DNA of 64,000 nucleotides. It comes from Luteibacter yeojuensis. GTDB taxonomy: Bacteria; Pseudomonadota; Gammaproteobacteria; Xanthomonadales; Rhodanobacteraceae. This document shows positions 1-9,618 of the stretch, piece after piece; positions within the stretch are counted from its first letter, which is position 1, and the number at the start of each line of letters is the position of its first letter. The translations under genes and the position numbers were made by a program. The DNA lies in the NCBI RefSeq assembly GCF_000964085.1, contig NZ_JZRB01000016.1, positions 91,641 through 155,640 on the forward strand, given 5' to 3'. Under the pieces are notes generated by a model. The model ran no database searches, was not told where the DNA came from, and saw only the letters and a program-made list of their open reading frames with translations.

Positions 1-372
1 CCAGTAACCCGCCGGCGCGTTGTGCACCGAGTTATGGAACTTCGTGGGTGAAAGCTCGGCCGGTACGGTGGCCAGCGTCGCGCACATGTAGTCGGTGATG
101 GTCTGGTCGCCGTGCGCCGAGGCGAATACGCATGGCAAGGTGGCGGCATCGAGCCCGCTCATCGCCACGGCCTGCCCGGCGGCCGCGGCGGCCAACAGCA
201 CGCTCTCGGGCGCGCGGCGGCGCTCGTTCGGCGGCAGGGTGTCGGCCACGGGGCGCTCGTGGCCACCCGGCATGGCGCCCCCCATGGCCACCTCGCGGAA
301 GGCCTGCCACGTCGGCGTCCCCGGTGCCCACAGGCCGATGCCCTTCACCCACACGGTAAGCGCGGCGCTCAT
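1..372 (-). CDS. Beta-ketoacyl synthase-like chain-length factor, partial
   Basis: The first 124 residues of a protein that runs off the left edge. They match the N-terminal half of a thiolase-fold ketosynthase of the Ketoacyl-synt_2 type found in aryl-polyene and xanthomonadin clusters: LPPNERRRAPES near residue 49, then SAHGDQT and KFHNSVHNAPAGYW at the break. Members of this family usually work with a catalytic ketosynthase to set polyene chain length. The start overlaps the stop of the next upstream gene (ATGA), which indicates translational coupling. Whether an active-site Cys is present cannot be seen because that part lies outside the window. Confidence 0.8.
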   Translation of the reverse strand, partial: MSAALTVWVKGIGLWAPGTPTWQAFREVAMGGAMPGGHERPVADTLPPNERRRAPESVLLAAAAAGQAVAMSGLDAATLPCVFASAHGDQTITDYMCATLATVPAELSPTKFHNSVHNAPAGYW

Positions 373-1571
373 GCGGGCACCCCCTGGCGGGCGAAGGCCA
401 GGCAGGCATTGTTTCCACCGAAGCCAAAGGAGTTGCTGAGCGCGATGCGCACGTCGGCGTGTTCCACCTGCCACGCCATCTGCGGGCCGCAGAGCGGATC
501 GGGCGTGGTGGCGCCAAGGTTCGCGGGCACGACGCCATCGCGCATCGCCAGCAGGGTCAGCGTCGCCTCGAGGATGCCGGCGGCGCCGAGCGTGTGGCCG
601 GTGAAGCCCTTGGTGGAACTGGCGCGCGTGGTGGCCGGGAAACTGCGCGCGACAAGCGCGGCTTCCACCTCGTCGTTCTTCTGGCTGGCCGTGCCGTGCA
701 GGTTGATGTAGTCGACATCGCCCGCCTCGATGCCCGCACGCGCCAGCGCATCGCGCAGCGCGAGCTCGGCGCCAAGGCCCTCCGGGTGCGGCGTGGACAT
801 GTGGTGGGCGTCGCTCGCTTCGCCGTAGCCGATGAACAGCGGTGCCTGCTCCCCTTCGCCCGCGCGCTCGAGCAGCGCGAACCCCGCCGCCTCGCCGATG
901 CTGATGCCCTTGCGGTTGGCGTCGAACGGCTGGCACGGCTCGGCAGATACCAGCTCCAGCGAGTTGAAGCCGAACAGCACGCTATCGCACAGCGAATCGA
1001 CCCCGCCGACCACGGCCGCGTCGATGAGGCCGAGGCGGATCATGCGCTCGGCATTGGCGAACACCTTGGCGCTGGAAGAGCATGCGGTGGCCACGGTGAT
1101 GCAGGGGCCCTCGAGGTCGAACACGCGGGTGACGAAGCCGGCGAGCGAATGCGGCGTGTGGATGGCGGGCCGCAGCAGGTCGCGCGGCACCACGCCGTGG
1201 TCGAGGCGGCGGTAGGCTTCCTCGGTGGCGCCGATGCTCGCGGTGGAGGTGCCAAGCAGCACGGCCACGCGGGAGGCGCCGTAGCGCCCACGGGCGGCGC
1301 GAACGGCGTCGATGAAGCCATCCTGGCGCAGCGCCAGCCAGGCGAGCCGGTTGTTGCGGCACTCCCATTCGGCATGCTCGCGCGGCAGGGGCTCGTCTTC
1401 GACGCCCGCGACGCGGCCGATCCAGCAGGGTAGCGGCGAGGTGCTGAAATCGTTGGCCACGAGGCCGCCGGCGGAGGCGGCGATGGCGCGTGAGTGGGCT
1501 TCGAGGCCGCGTCCAAGCGCCGAAGTGGCGGTGAACGCGCGGATGGCTAGGGGAGGCATGAGGTGCGGCAT
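369..1571 (-). CDS. Beta-ketoacyl-ACP synthase (FabF/FabB-like, aryl-polyene type)
   Basis: A 400-residue condensing enzyme predicted to extend acyl-ACP chains by Claisen condensation in the cytoplasm. The catalytic triad is visible: Cys164 in TACSSS, His in NLHGTAS and His in KGFTGHTLGAAG. The terminal SNSFGFGGNNA loop is typical of KAS I/II. Sequence character and the coupled ketosynthase-like partner point to pigment (aryl polyene/xanthomonadin) synthesis rather than housekeeping fabF; this is inference. The start at 1571 has an AGGATAG ribosome site about 10 bases upstream. An ATG at 1559 is an alternative, and the reading frame stays open further upstream without a good site. Confidence 0.85.
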   Translation of the reverse strand: MPHLMPPLAIRAFTATSALGRGLEAHSRAIAASAGGLVANDFSTSPLPCWIGRVAGVEDEPLPREHAEWECRNNRLAWLALRQDGFIDAVRAARGRYGASRVAVLLGTSTASIGATEEAYRRLDHGVVPRDLLRPAIHTPHSLAGFVTRVFDLEGPCITVATACSSSAKVFANAERMIRLGLIDAAVVGGVDSLCDSVLFGFNSLELVSAEPCQPFDANRKGISIGEAAGFALLERAGEGEQAPLFIGYGEASDAHHMSTPHPEGLGAELALRDALARAGIEAGDVDYINLHGTASQKNDEVEAALVARSFPATTRASSTKGFTGHTLGAAGILEATLTLLAMRDGVVPANLGATTPDPLCGPQMAWQVEHADVRIALSNSFGFGGNNACLAFARQGVPA

Positions 1572-1648
1572 GCCCGGGAGCCTATCCTTTTTGCACGAAA
1601 TCGTCGCGTGGGGCGTGTGACGACGGTTCATGCCGCTAGACTGCGGCG

Positions 1649-2350
1649 ATGCCAGGGCTTCCCTCCACCATGCGCCGCGGCCCCTGGCGTTACCTGGGCG
1701 ACCGCGACATCCTGCAGGCCGCGGTCGTGACGCTGGTCGCCCTGGCGGCCAGCCTGGGCACCCTCTACATCGCGCACTTCATCCGCGTCTGGCGCATCGC
1801 CCGGCTTAGCCCCACGCGGCTGGCGGCGCCGCGTACCTTGCTGGTGTTCGGCCGCCGCCTTGTGCATGGCGAGCCCGAGGCCGACTTCATCAGCCGGCTG
1901 GGCCGCGCCCGCGCCAATGCGTTCGACGGCATGGCCGACCGCGTGCTGGTGCTGGGCGGCGTCAGCGACGGCGGCCGCCGCAGCGAGGCCGAGGCCGGGC
2001 TGCAATGGCTGGATGAAGCAGGCTGGCCGCCGGGCGTGCCGTTGTTGCTCGAGCAGCATTCGATCGACTCGCTGGAGAACCTGCACCATGCGCGCGACAT
2101 GCTGCGTGGGGAGGGGGTACTCCCACCCGTGGCGCTCGTCACAAGCCGCTACCATCTCGCGCGTTGCGCTTACCTGGCGCGGCGGCTCGCCTTCCATGCC
2201 ACGCCCGTGGCCGCGGAGCCGGCCCTGGCGCTTACCACGCGTTACCTGGCCCGCCTCATCCTCGAGGCCGGCTACCTGATGTGGATCGATACCGGTTTCC
2301 GTTGGGCCAGGCTCACCGGCAACCAGCGCGTGGTGTCGCGGCTTTCCTGA
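1649..2350 (+). CDS. DUF218 / YdcF-ElyC-like membrane-anchored protein
   Basis: A 233-residue protein with one N-terminal membrane segment at about residues 25-45, followed by a DUF218 domain. The domain shows RVLVLGGVSDGGRRSEAE, then SLENLHHARDM and the VTSRYHLARCAYLARR segment with the usual SxxHxxR core. Relatives include YdcF, SanA and ElyC, which affect envelope or peptidoglycan precursor metabolism, but no reaction can be assigned here. It is divergent from the ketosynthase genes. An ATG at 1670 is a possible alternative start. Function is uncertain although the family call is fairly firm. Confidence 0.75.
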   Translation: MPGLPSTMRRGPWRYLGDRDILQAAVVTLVALAASLGTLYIAHFIRVWRIARLSPTRLAAPRTLLVFGRRLVHGEPEADFISRLGRARANAFDGMADRVLVLGGVSDGGRRSEAEAGLQWLDEAGWPPGVPLLLEQHSIDSLENLHHARDMLRGEGVLPPVALVTSRYHLARCAYLARRLAFHATPVAAEPALALTTRYLARLILEAGYLMWIDTGFRWARLTGNQRVVSRLS

Positions 2351-2427
2351 GCATCAGCACCGCGCGGCGGCGTGCCGCAGCGGCCACGCCGTGCGCGCTT
2401 GCTAAGCTTGGCGTCATCCATACGTGA

Positions 2428-3342
<915 letters not shown>

Positions 3343-3345
3343 CGC

Positions 3346-3999
3346 TTACGGGGCGCTGCCGCTGAATTTCTTCGGCGTGGCGCCCTCGATCTTGCCGACC
3401 TTCGCCGTGTCGCTGACATAGAGCTCCACCTCGCGCTCGAACGTCATGGTGCCGGCCACCACGGCGTGCGGGCCGATGATGATGGTCGGCGGCCGGCTGT
3501 CGCTGCTGTGCCAGCCCATGCGTGGCTTCTTCACCAGGATGCCGCCTTCCACCTGCGAGCCCTCGCCCACGGTCAGGTTCGCGTTGACCGTCTCGATGCC
3601 GCCGCCGACGTGCGCACGGTCGAGCGAGATATCGCCGTTGACGTTGGAAAGGCGGCCCGCCACGTTGGCGCCCTGCTCGAGCTTGATGCGGCCGTTGACG
3701 TTGTCGAGTTCGCCCTTGACCTGTGCATGGTCGTTGAGGGTGACGCTGCCGTTGACGGTATGCACCTCTTCAGCCGTGGCGCCCTTGCCGAGGTCGACCG
3801 AACCGTTGACCGAGTGCGCCTTCTGCACCACGGCCTGGTCGCCGATGCGGACGGAGCCGTTCACGGTGCTGACGTCGCCGGCATGCTGGCCGGCGTCGAC
3901 GCTGGCGGTGCCATTGACCTTGCTGACGTCGTCGGCGCCAGCGATGGCGGCACCGGCGAACGAGAGGGCGATGAGGACGGAAAACAGGGTACGGCGCAT
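3346..3999 (-). CDS. Secreted VNG-repeat (bactofilin/beta-solenoid-like) protein
   Basis: A 217-residue protein with a Sec signal peptide (MRRTLFSVLIALSFAGAAIAGA). After it comes a regular series of about seven 19-20-residue units, each centred on VNG or VNA (KVNGTAS, TVNGSVR, SVNGSVD, TVNGSVT, NVNGRIK, NVNGDIS, TVNANLT). The spacing fits a right-handed beta-solenoid resembling bactofilin or DUF4097 proteins. The start at 3999 has GGAG nine bases upstream; a GTG at 4014 lies in frame but is less likely. The exact role is unknown. It is probably periplasmic and structural or adhesive. Confidence 0.65.
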   Translation of the reverse strand: MRRTLFSVLIALSFAGAAIAGADDVSKVNGTASVDAGQHAGDVSTVNGSVRIGDQAVVQKAHSVNGSVDLGKGATAEEVHTVNGSVTLNDHAQVKGELDNVNGRIKLEQGANVAGRLSNVNGDISLDRAHVGGGIETVNANLTVGEGSQVEGGILVKKPRMGWHSSDSRPPTIIIGPHAVVAGTMTFEREVELYVSDTAKVGKIEGATPKKFSGSAP

Positions 4000-4145
4000 G
4001 GTGTGCTGCTCCACGGGTGGACTGGACCCCTAGGATGCGCCGCGCCATGGCAAGGTTTAGCGTGACTCTCGGCAGGGGTACCCGGAGTTGACGCCCCCGG
4101 GCGGGCGTTCCACCATCGGATTTTCCCCTCGCATCGTTGGACGCC

Positions 4146-4886
4146 ATGTACAAGCTTGTGATGATCCGCCACGGCCAGTCGGCCTGGAACCTCGAGAACC
4201 GCTTCAGCGGCTGGGCCGACGTGGACCTCAGCGAGCAGGGCGTGGCCGAGGCCCGCGAGGCCGGCCGCCTGCTCAAGGAAGCCGGCTTCACCTTCAACTT
4301 GGCCCACACCTCGTACCTCAAGCGCGCCGTCCGCACCCTGTGGCACGTCCAGGACGAGATGGACCTGATGTGGATCCCCGTGGTGACCGACTGGCGCCTC
4401 AACGAGCGCCACTACGGCGCCCTTACCGGCCTCAACAAGGCCGAGACGGCCGCGAAGTACGGCGAGGACCAGGTGAAGATCTGGCGCCGCAGCTACGACA
4501 CCCCGCCGCCGGCCCTGAAGCCGGGCGAGATGTCCTTCGCCGACGACGCCCGCTACGCGGCCATCGCCGACGTGCCCCTCACCGAGTGCCTGAAGGACAC
4601 CGTGGCCCGCGTGCTGCCGTACTGGCACGACGTGCTCGCCCCGGCCATCAAGGCCGGGCACAACGTGCTCATGGCCGCCCACGGCAACTCCATGCGCGCC
4701 CTGGTGAAGTACTTCGACAACATCTCGGACGACGACATCGCCGAGCTCAACATCCCCAACGGCATCCCGCTGGTGTACGAGTTCGACGAGAACCTGAAGC
4801 CGGTGAAGCACTACTACCTTGGCGACGAGGCCGAGATCGCCGCGAAGATGGCCGCGGTGGCCAACCAGGGCAAGGCCAAGGCCTGA
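4146..4886 (+). CDS. gpmA: 2,3-bisphosphoglycerate-dependent phosphoglycerate mutase
   Basis: A 246-residue glycolytic enzyme interconverting 3- and 2-phosphoglycerate. The histidine phosphatase signature RHGQS (His9) at the N-terminus, the [16 protein letters not shown] block with the acid/base Glu, the substrate-binding RRSYDTPPP and the second catalytic His in [10 protein letters not shown] are all present. The length is normal for dPGM. The ATG at 4146 is chosen because it places the RHG motif at residue 8 as in the family; a TTG nine bases earlier is also open. Confidence 0.96.
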   Translation: MYKLVMIRHGQSAWNLENRFSGWADVDLSEQGVAEAREAGRLLKEAGFTFNLAHTSYLKRAVRTLWHVQDEMDLMWIPVVTDWRLNERHYGALTGLNKAETAAKYGEDQVKIWRRSYDTPPPALKPGEMSFADDARYAAIADVPLTECLKDTVARVLPYWHDVLAPAIKAGHNVLMAAHGNSMRALVKYFDNISDDDIAELNIPNGIPLVYEFDENLKPVKHYYLGDEAEIAAKMAAVANQGKAKA

Positions 4887-4895
4887 CAAGCCCCC

Positions 4896-4960
4896 CACCC
4901 TGTGAGAGCCCAGCCCACCCTGTGGGAGTGCACCCTGTGGGAGCGCGCTCGCGCGCGACA
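4896..4960. repeat. REP-like palindrome with truncated tandem copies (TGTGGGAG variant)
   Basis: A complete element at 4936-4960 begins TGTGGGAGCGCGCTCGCG and ends CGACA; its centre is a GC palindrome. Two truncated copies precede it at 4896-4908 (CACCCTGTGAGAG) and 4916-4928 (CACCCTGTGGGAG). This layout suggests stepwise duplication or decay. It lies in the gap between gpmA and the next gene. Related elements occur at about 12873, 29101, 34011, 54726 and 59153. Confidence 0.7.
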
Positions 4961-5063
4961 AGGCACCTGACAGTCGTCACCCCAGAAGGGTGGCGACTGC
5001 GCCTGATCGATCGACTGCTCCACCGATAAGGTACCCCCACACCCCACGACACGAGACTCCGCC

Positions 5064-5609
5064 ATGCTCGCCCAGGCCGCCGCCCAGTCCACGTCCGCCC
5101 TCATCCCCGTCGCCATGGGCGGCCTCATGGTGTGGGTGGTCTACCGGCGCATCCGCCGCAACTTTGGTCGCCAGGTCATCCACACCCGCAAGATGACGGT
5201 GCGCACGGGCCTGTTCGCCCTGTTCGCCTGCCTGTTGCTCACGGTGGGTTTCGCCGGCCTGCCGCTGGCGGAGGGCGCCCTGGCCGGCCTCATCATTGGC
5301 GGCGCGATGGGCATGGTGGGCCTGCGGCTCACCCGGTTCGAGCTGGGAACCGGGGAAACCGACTGCTACATCCCCAATCCCTGGCTCGGCGCGGCCCTGA
5401 CGGCACTGCTGGTGGGCCGCATGGTCTACCGCTTCGTCATCCTTGGCGCCGCCATGCACGGCGGCCCGGCCCCGGCCCATGGCCCCGGCGACAGCCCGCT
5501 GACCATGGCCATCGTAGGCCTCACCCTGGGTTACTACCTTTCGTACTACGCCGGCATCCTGGTGCACCACCGCCGCTTTAAGCGGCAGGCCCTGGCCCAG
5601 GCGGCCTGA
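5064..5609 (+). CDS. Multipass inner-membrane protein, function unknown
   Basis: A 181-residue hydrophobic protein with about five membrane segments: SALIPVAMGGLMVWVVY, TGLFALFACLLLTVGFAG, a glycine-rich GALAGLIIGGAMGMVG, a segment near LGAALTALLVG and TMAIVGLTLGYYLSYYAG. A basic loop follows the first segment. I see no catalytic or transport signature. It is convergent with the PII gene, and in some relatives this position beside glnK would be held by amtB. It is not an ammonium channel: it is too short and lacks the Amt His pair. Confidence 0.55.
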   Translation: MLAQAAAQSTSALIPVAMGGLMVWVVYRRIRRNFGRQVIHTRKMTVRTGLFALFACLLLTVGFAGLPLAEGALAGLIIGGAMGMVGLRLTRFELGTGETDCYIPNPWLGAALTALLVGRMVYRFVILGAAMHGGPAPAHGPGDSPLTMAIVGLTLGYYLSYYAGILVHHRRFKRQALAQAA

Positions 5610-5628
5610 CCCGCGGCCGGCGCCCTCG

Positions 5629-6397
<769 letters not shown>

Positions 6398-6437
6398 CCA
6401 CGGAAGGTTGACTCAAGGACGGCCGCAAGGTCCCGGG

Positions 6438-6488
6438 ACCGCCCCCGATCCGTCACCCTCACCCCGAGAGCGGTCGGGGGCGGTTATT
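6438..6488 (+). terminator. Intrinsic terminator downstream of ubiK
   Basis: An 11-base perfect stem, ACCGCCCCCGA at 6438-6448 and TCGGGGGCGGT at 6474-6484, is followed by TATTTTCC. The loop is long (25 bases), so termination strength is uncertain, but the position just past ubiK and before comM fits. Confidence 0.65.
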
Positions 6489-6570
6489 TTCCGCCCCGCC
6501 ACAGCCGCGCAAAGGAGTGCGACATGGGTACACCGCCACGGATCCGTAAGCGGTTACGATACGTCTCGTC

Positions 6571-8070
6571 ATGAGCCTCGCCGTCACACTCTCGCGCGCG
6601 CAGGAAGGTGCCGCCGCGCCACAGGTCGTCGTCGAGGTGCACCTTTCGGGCGGCCTGCCGTCCACGTCCATCGTTGGCCTGCCCGAAGCGGCGGTGCGCG
6701 AAGCGCGCGACCGCGTCCGCGTGGCCATCCAGAACACCGCCTTCGAATACCCCAGCCGCCGCATCACGGTGAACCTGGCGCCCGCCGAGCTGCCGAAGGA
6801 TGGCGGCCGCTTCGACCTTGCCATCGCGCTGGGCATCCTCGCCGCCGGCTCGCAGGTACCGCGCGAGCGCCTGGACGATTGCGAATTCCTCGGCGAGCTG
6901 GCGCTGTCGGGCGAGCTGCGCCCGGTCCCCGGCATCCTCCCGGCCCTTATCCGCGCCCGCCGCTGCGGGCGCCGCATCGTCGTGCCACGAGCCAACGCCG
7001 CCGAAGCCGCCCTGGTCGGCGAGGGCGATATCCTCTTGGCCGATAGCCTGGCCGAGGTGTGTGCCTGGCTCCGGGGCCAGGGCGAGCTGGCAAGCCCGGC
7101 CACGGCGGACCTCGACACCCCGCCCCACGGCGGCCCCGACATGCGCGACGTGCGCGGCCAGCACCAGGCGCGCCGGGCGCTCGAGATCGCCGCCGCGGGC
7201 GGGCACCACATCCTGCTCATCGGGCCACCCGGCACCGGCAAGACCATGCTGGCCGAGCGCCTGCCGGGCATCATGCCGGCCATGACCGAATCCGAGGCGC
7301 TGGAGAGCTGCGCCATCCGTTCGCTCGCCGGCGAACCGGTCGACCCCGCCGACTGGCGCCGGCGCCCCTTCCGGGCGCCGCACCACACCGCGTCGGGTGT
7401 CGCCTTGGTCGGGGGCGGGTCATTGCCCCGGCCGGGTGAGATCTCGCTCGCCCACAACGGCGTGCTGTTCCTCGACGAGCTGCCCGAATTCAGCCGCCAC
7501 GTGCTCGAAGTGCTGCGCGAACCGCTGGAATCGGGGCAGATCGCCATCTCCCGGGCCGCCCGCCAGGCCACGTTCCCTGCCGAGTTCCAGTTGGTCGCCG
7601 CCATGAACCCGTGCCCGTGCGGCTACCAGGGCGATCCGTTGCACGAGTGCCGCTGCACGCCCGACCAGGTGGCGCGTTACCGCACGAAGATCTCGGGGCC
7701 CTTGCTCGATCGCATCGACCTTTGCGTGGAAGTGCCGCGGGTGCCTATCGCCGACCTTTCCGCCCCGCGCGGGCCGCACGACGATGACACGGCCACCGTG
7801 CGCAAGCGCGTCGTCGCCGCCCGCGAGAAAGCCCTGATGCGCGCCGGCCAGCCGAACGCCGAGCTCAGCGTCGTCAACCTCGAGCGCGATTGCGCGCTGC
7901 CCTCCGCCGAGCGCGAGTGGCTCGAGGGCGTGCTGGACAAGAAGGGTGCTTCGGCCCGTGCCTACCACCGCATATTGCGGGTGGCGCGCACCATCGCCGA
8001 TATCGAAGGCGGGCCCGGGTGCGTGGAGCAGGTGCACCTGGCCGAGGCGATGCACTACCGGCGGTTCTGA
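6571..8070 (+). CDS. comM: YifB/ComM family AAA+ ATPase (Mg chelatase-like)
   Basis: A 499-residue ComM-type hexameric helicase, which promotes branch migration during integration of DNA taken up by natural transformation. The order is an N-terminal Lon-like ChlI domain (residues 1-170, with VEVHLSGGLPSTSIVGLPE), then an AAA+ core with Walker A GPPGTGKT at 218-225, the FRAPHHTAS segment, Walker B LFLDELPEF, the cysteine cluster NPCPCGY...CRCTP, and a C-terminal Mg_chelatase_C domain ending AYHRILRVARTIADIEG. Length is normal. The position next to ubiK is conserved in related bacteria. Confidence 0.95.
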   Translation: MSLAVTLSRAQEGAAAPQVVVEVHLSGGLPSTSIVGLPEAAVREARDRVRVAIQNTAFEYPSRRITVNLAPAELPKDGGRFDLAIALGILAAGSQVPRERLDDCEFLGELALSGELRPVPGILPALIRARRCGRRIVVPRANAAEAALVGEGDILLADSLAEVCAWLRGQGELASPATADLDTPPHGGPDMRDVRGQHQARRALEIAAAGGHHILLIGPPGTGKTMLAERLPGIMPAMTESEALESCAIRSLAGEPVDPADWRRRPFRAPHHTASGVALVGGGSLPRPGEISLAHNGVLFLDELPEFSRHVLEVLREPLESGQIAISRAARQATFPAEFQLVAAMNPCPCGYQGDPLHECRCTPDQVARYRTKISGPLLDRIDLCVEVPRVPIADLSAPRGPHDDDTATVRKRVVAAREKALMRAGQPNAELSVVNLERDCALPSAEREWLEGVLDKKGASARAYHRILRVARTIADIEGGPGCVEQVHLAEAMHYRRF

Positions 8071-8100
8071 TCTTTAAGACTTATTTCATGTACTGGGTAG

Positions 8101-8129
8101 TTGACAAATAGGGGGAGGGCGTGGAAAAT
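8101..8129 (+). promoter_or_regulatory. Candidate sigma-70 promoter for a small RNA
   Basis: A consensus -35 hexamer TTGACA at 8101-8106 is followed after exactly 17 bases by GAAAAT at 8124-8129, a weaker -10. A start near 8136 would place the following stem-loops at the 5' end of a short transcript. It lies 30 bases past the comM stop. Confidence 0.5.
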
Positions 8130-8135
8130 TCTGTA

Positions 8136-8224
8136 CCAGGCGGTTCGCTAATGGCCGCCTGCCCCGTCCCGGTGCTGGATACCCCTCCCTCCCCCCGCTT
8201 CAGCACCGGGACCGGCCTTTTACC
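8136..8224 (+). ncRNA. Candidate small RNA with C-rich loop
   Basis: Two stem-loops follow the promoter-like sequence. The first pairs AGGCGG (8138-8143) with CCGCCT (8155-8160). The second is a 12-base perfect stem, GTCCCGGTGCTG (8166-8177) with CAGCACCGGGAC (8201-8212), whose 23-base loop is almost all C and T (CCCCTCCCTCCCCCC). It ends in CGGCCTTTT. No protein frame fits. C-rich unpaired loops are typical of RNAs such as Xanthomonas sX13 that pair with G-rich ribosome sites; the link to that family is inference only. A second terminator follows at 8253. Confidence 0.5.
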
Positions 8225-8252
8225 ATCCCCTTCGATACACGCTTTCTCTTAG

Positions 8253-8288
8253 TCGGCCCACCCCAGCGGTGCAGGCCGATTTTTTTTG
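8253..8288 (+). terminator. Intrinsic terminator
   Basis: The stem TCGGCC (8253-8258) with GGCCGA (8274-8279) is followed directly by a run of about eight T residues. It would end plus-strand transcription from comM or the candidate small RNA just before the convergent aceA stop. Confidence 0.75.
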
Positions 8289-8301
8289 TGCGTACCGGGG
8301 A

Positions 8302-9591
8302 TCAGGCCGCCGAGGCCGGGTGGAACTGGCTTTCCTCAGTGGAGCCGGACAGGGCCGACAGCGAGCTTAGCGAGCCGGCGATCACCTGGTTCACCCGGTC
8401 GAAGTAGCCCGTGCCCACCTCGCGCTGGTGCTTGGCGGCGGTATAGCCATCCTTCTCGGCCGCGAACTCGGCCTCCTGCAGGGCCACGTAGGCTTCCATC
8501 TGGTGGTCGCGGTAGCCGCGGGCAAGCTGGAACATCGAGTAGTTGAGGGCGTGGAAACCGGCCAGGGTGATGAACTGGAAGGCGTAGCCGAGCTTGCCCA
8601 GCTCATTCTGGAAGCTGGCGATGGTCTTCTCGTCGAGGTTCTTCTTCCAGTTGAAGCTCGGCGAGCAGTTATAGGCCAGCTTCTTCCCCGGGTACTGCGC
8701 GTGGATGGCTTCGGCGAAGCGGCGCGCCTCGGCCATGTCGGGTGTCGAGGTCTCGCACCAGATGAGGTCGGCGTAGGGCGCATAGGCCAGGCCACGGCTG
8801 ATCGCCTGCTCGATGCCCTGCTCGGTTTCGTAGAAGCCTTCCACCGTGCGCTTGCCGGTGAGGAAGGGCTTGTCGTTGTCGTCGATGTCCGACGTGACCA
8901 GGCCGGCACCCATCGCGTCGGTGCGGGCGACGATCAGCGTCGGCACGCCAGTGACATCCGCGGCAAGGCGCGCGGCAACCAGCTTCTGCACGGCCTCCTG
9001 CGTCGGGACGAGCACCTTGCCGCCCATGTGGCCGCATTTCTTCGCGCTGGCCAGCTGGTCTTCGAAGTGCACGCCCGCGGCGCCCGCTTCGATCATGTGC
9101 ATCATCAACTCGTAGGCGTTGAGCACGCCGCCGAACCCGGCCTCGGCATCCGCGACGATCGGCACCAGCCAGTCCAGTTGATCCTTGCCTTCGGCGTGGT
9201 GGATCTGGTCGGCGCGCAGCAGCGTCTTGTTGATCTTGCGCACCACGTTCGGCACGGAATCGACCGGGTATAGCGACTGGTCGGGGTACATCGCGCCCGC
9301 TGTGTTCGCATCGGCTGCCACCTGCCAGCCGGAGAGATAGATGGCCTGCAGGCCCGCTTTCACCTGTTGCATGGCCTGGTTGCCGGTGAGCGCGCCAAGC
9401 GCATTGACGTAGGGGCGCTCGTGGATCGAGCGCCACAGGCGTTCGGCGCCTCGGCGAGCGAGCGTGTGCTCGACCTGCACGGTGCCACGCAGGCGCACCA
9501 CGTCGTCGGCGGTGTAGGGGCGCTCGACGCTGTTCCAGCGGTCGTTGTTCTTCCAGTCGAGCGTGATCTGTTCAGCGGTATGCGTCTTCAT
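8302..9591 (-). CDS. aceA: Isocitrate lyase
   Basis: A 429-residue glyoxylate-shunt enzyme that splits isocitrate into succinate and glyoxylate, allowing growth on acetate or fatty acids. The catalytic KKCGHMGG loop (active-site Cys), the metal-binding EAGFGG and the IWCETSTPD segment are present. It follows aceB by 27 bases and has AAGGAG ahead of its ATG, so the two form an aceBA operon. The length is that of the standard bacterial enzyme. Confidence 0.97.
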   Translation of the reverse strand: MKTHTAEQITLDWKNNDRWNSVERPYTADDVVRLRGTVQVEHTLARRGAERLWRSIHERPYVNALGALTGNQAMQQVKAGLQAIYLSGWQVAADANTAGAMYPDQSLYPVDSVPNVVRKINKTLLRADQIHHAEGKDQLDWLVPIVADAEAGFGGVLNAYELMMHMIEAGAAGVHFEDQLASAKKCGHMGGKVLVPTQEAVQKLVAARLAADVTGVPTLIVARTDAMGAGLVTSDIDDNDKPFLTGKRTVEGFYETEQGIEQAISRGLAYAPYADLIWCETSTPDMAEARRFAEAIHAQYPGKKLAYNCSPSFNWKKNLDEKTIASFQNELGKLGYAFQFITLAGFHALNYSMFQLARGYRDHQMEAYVALQEAEFAAEKDGYTAAKHQREVGTGYFDRVNQVIAGSLSSLSALSGSTEESQFHPASAA

Positions 9592-9618
9592 CGTCGGTGC
9601 TCCTTGGAGGGTGTGAGG

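Noticed and set aside
4896..4960. Repeated CACCCTGTG units as a possible CRISPR or iteron array
   Set aside because: Only three short units with unequal spacing of 20 and 15 bases; they match the start of the REP element instead.
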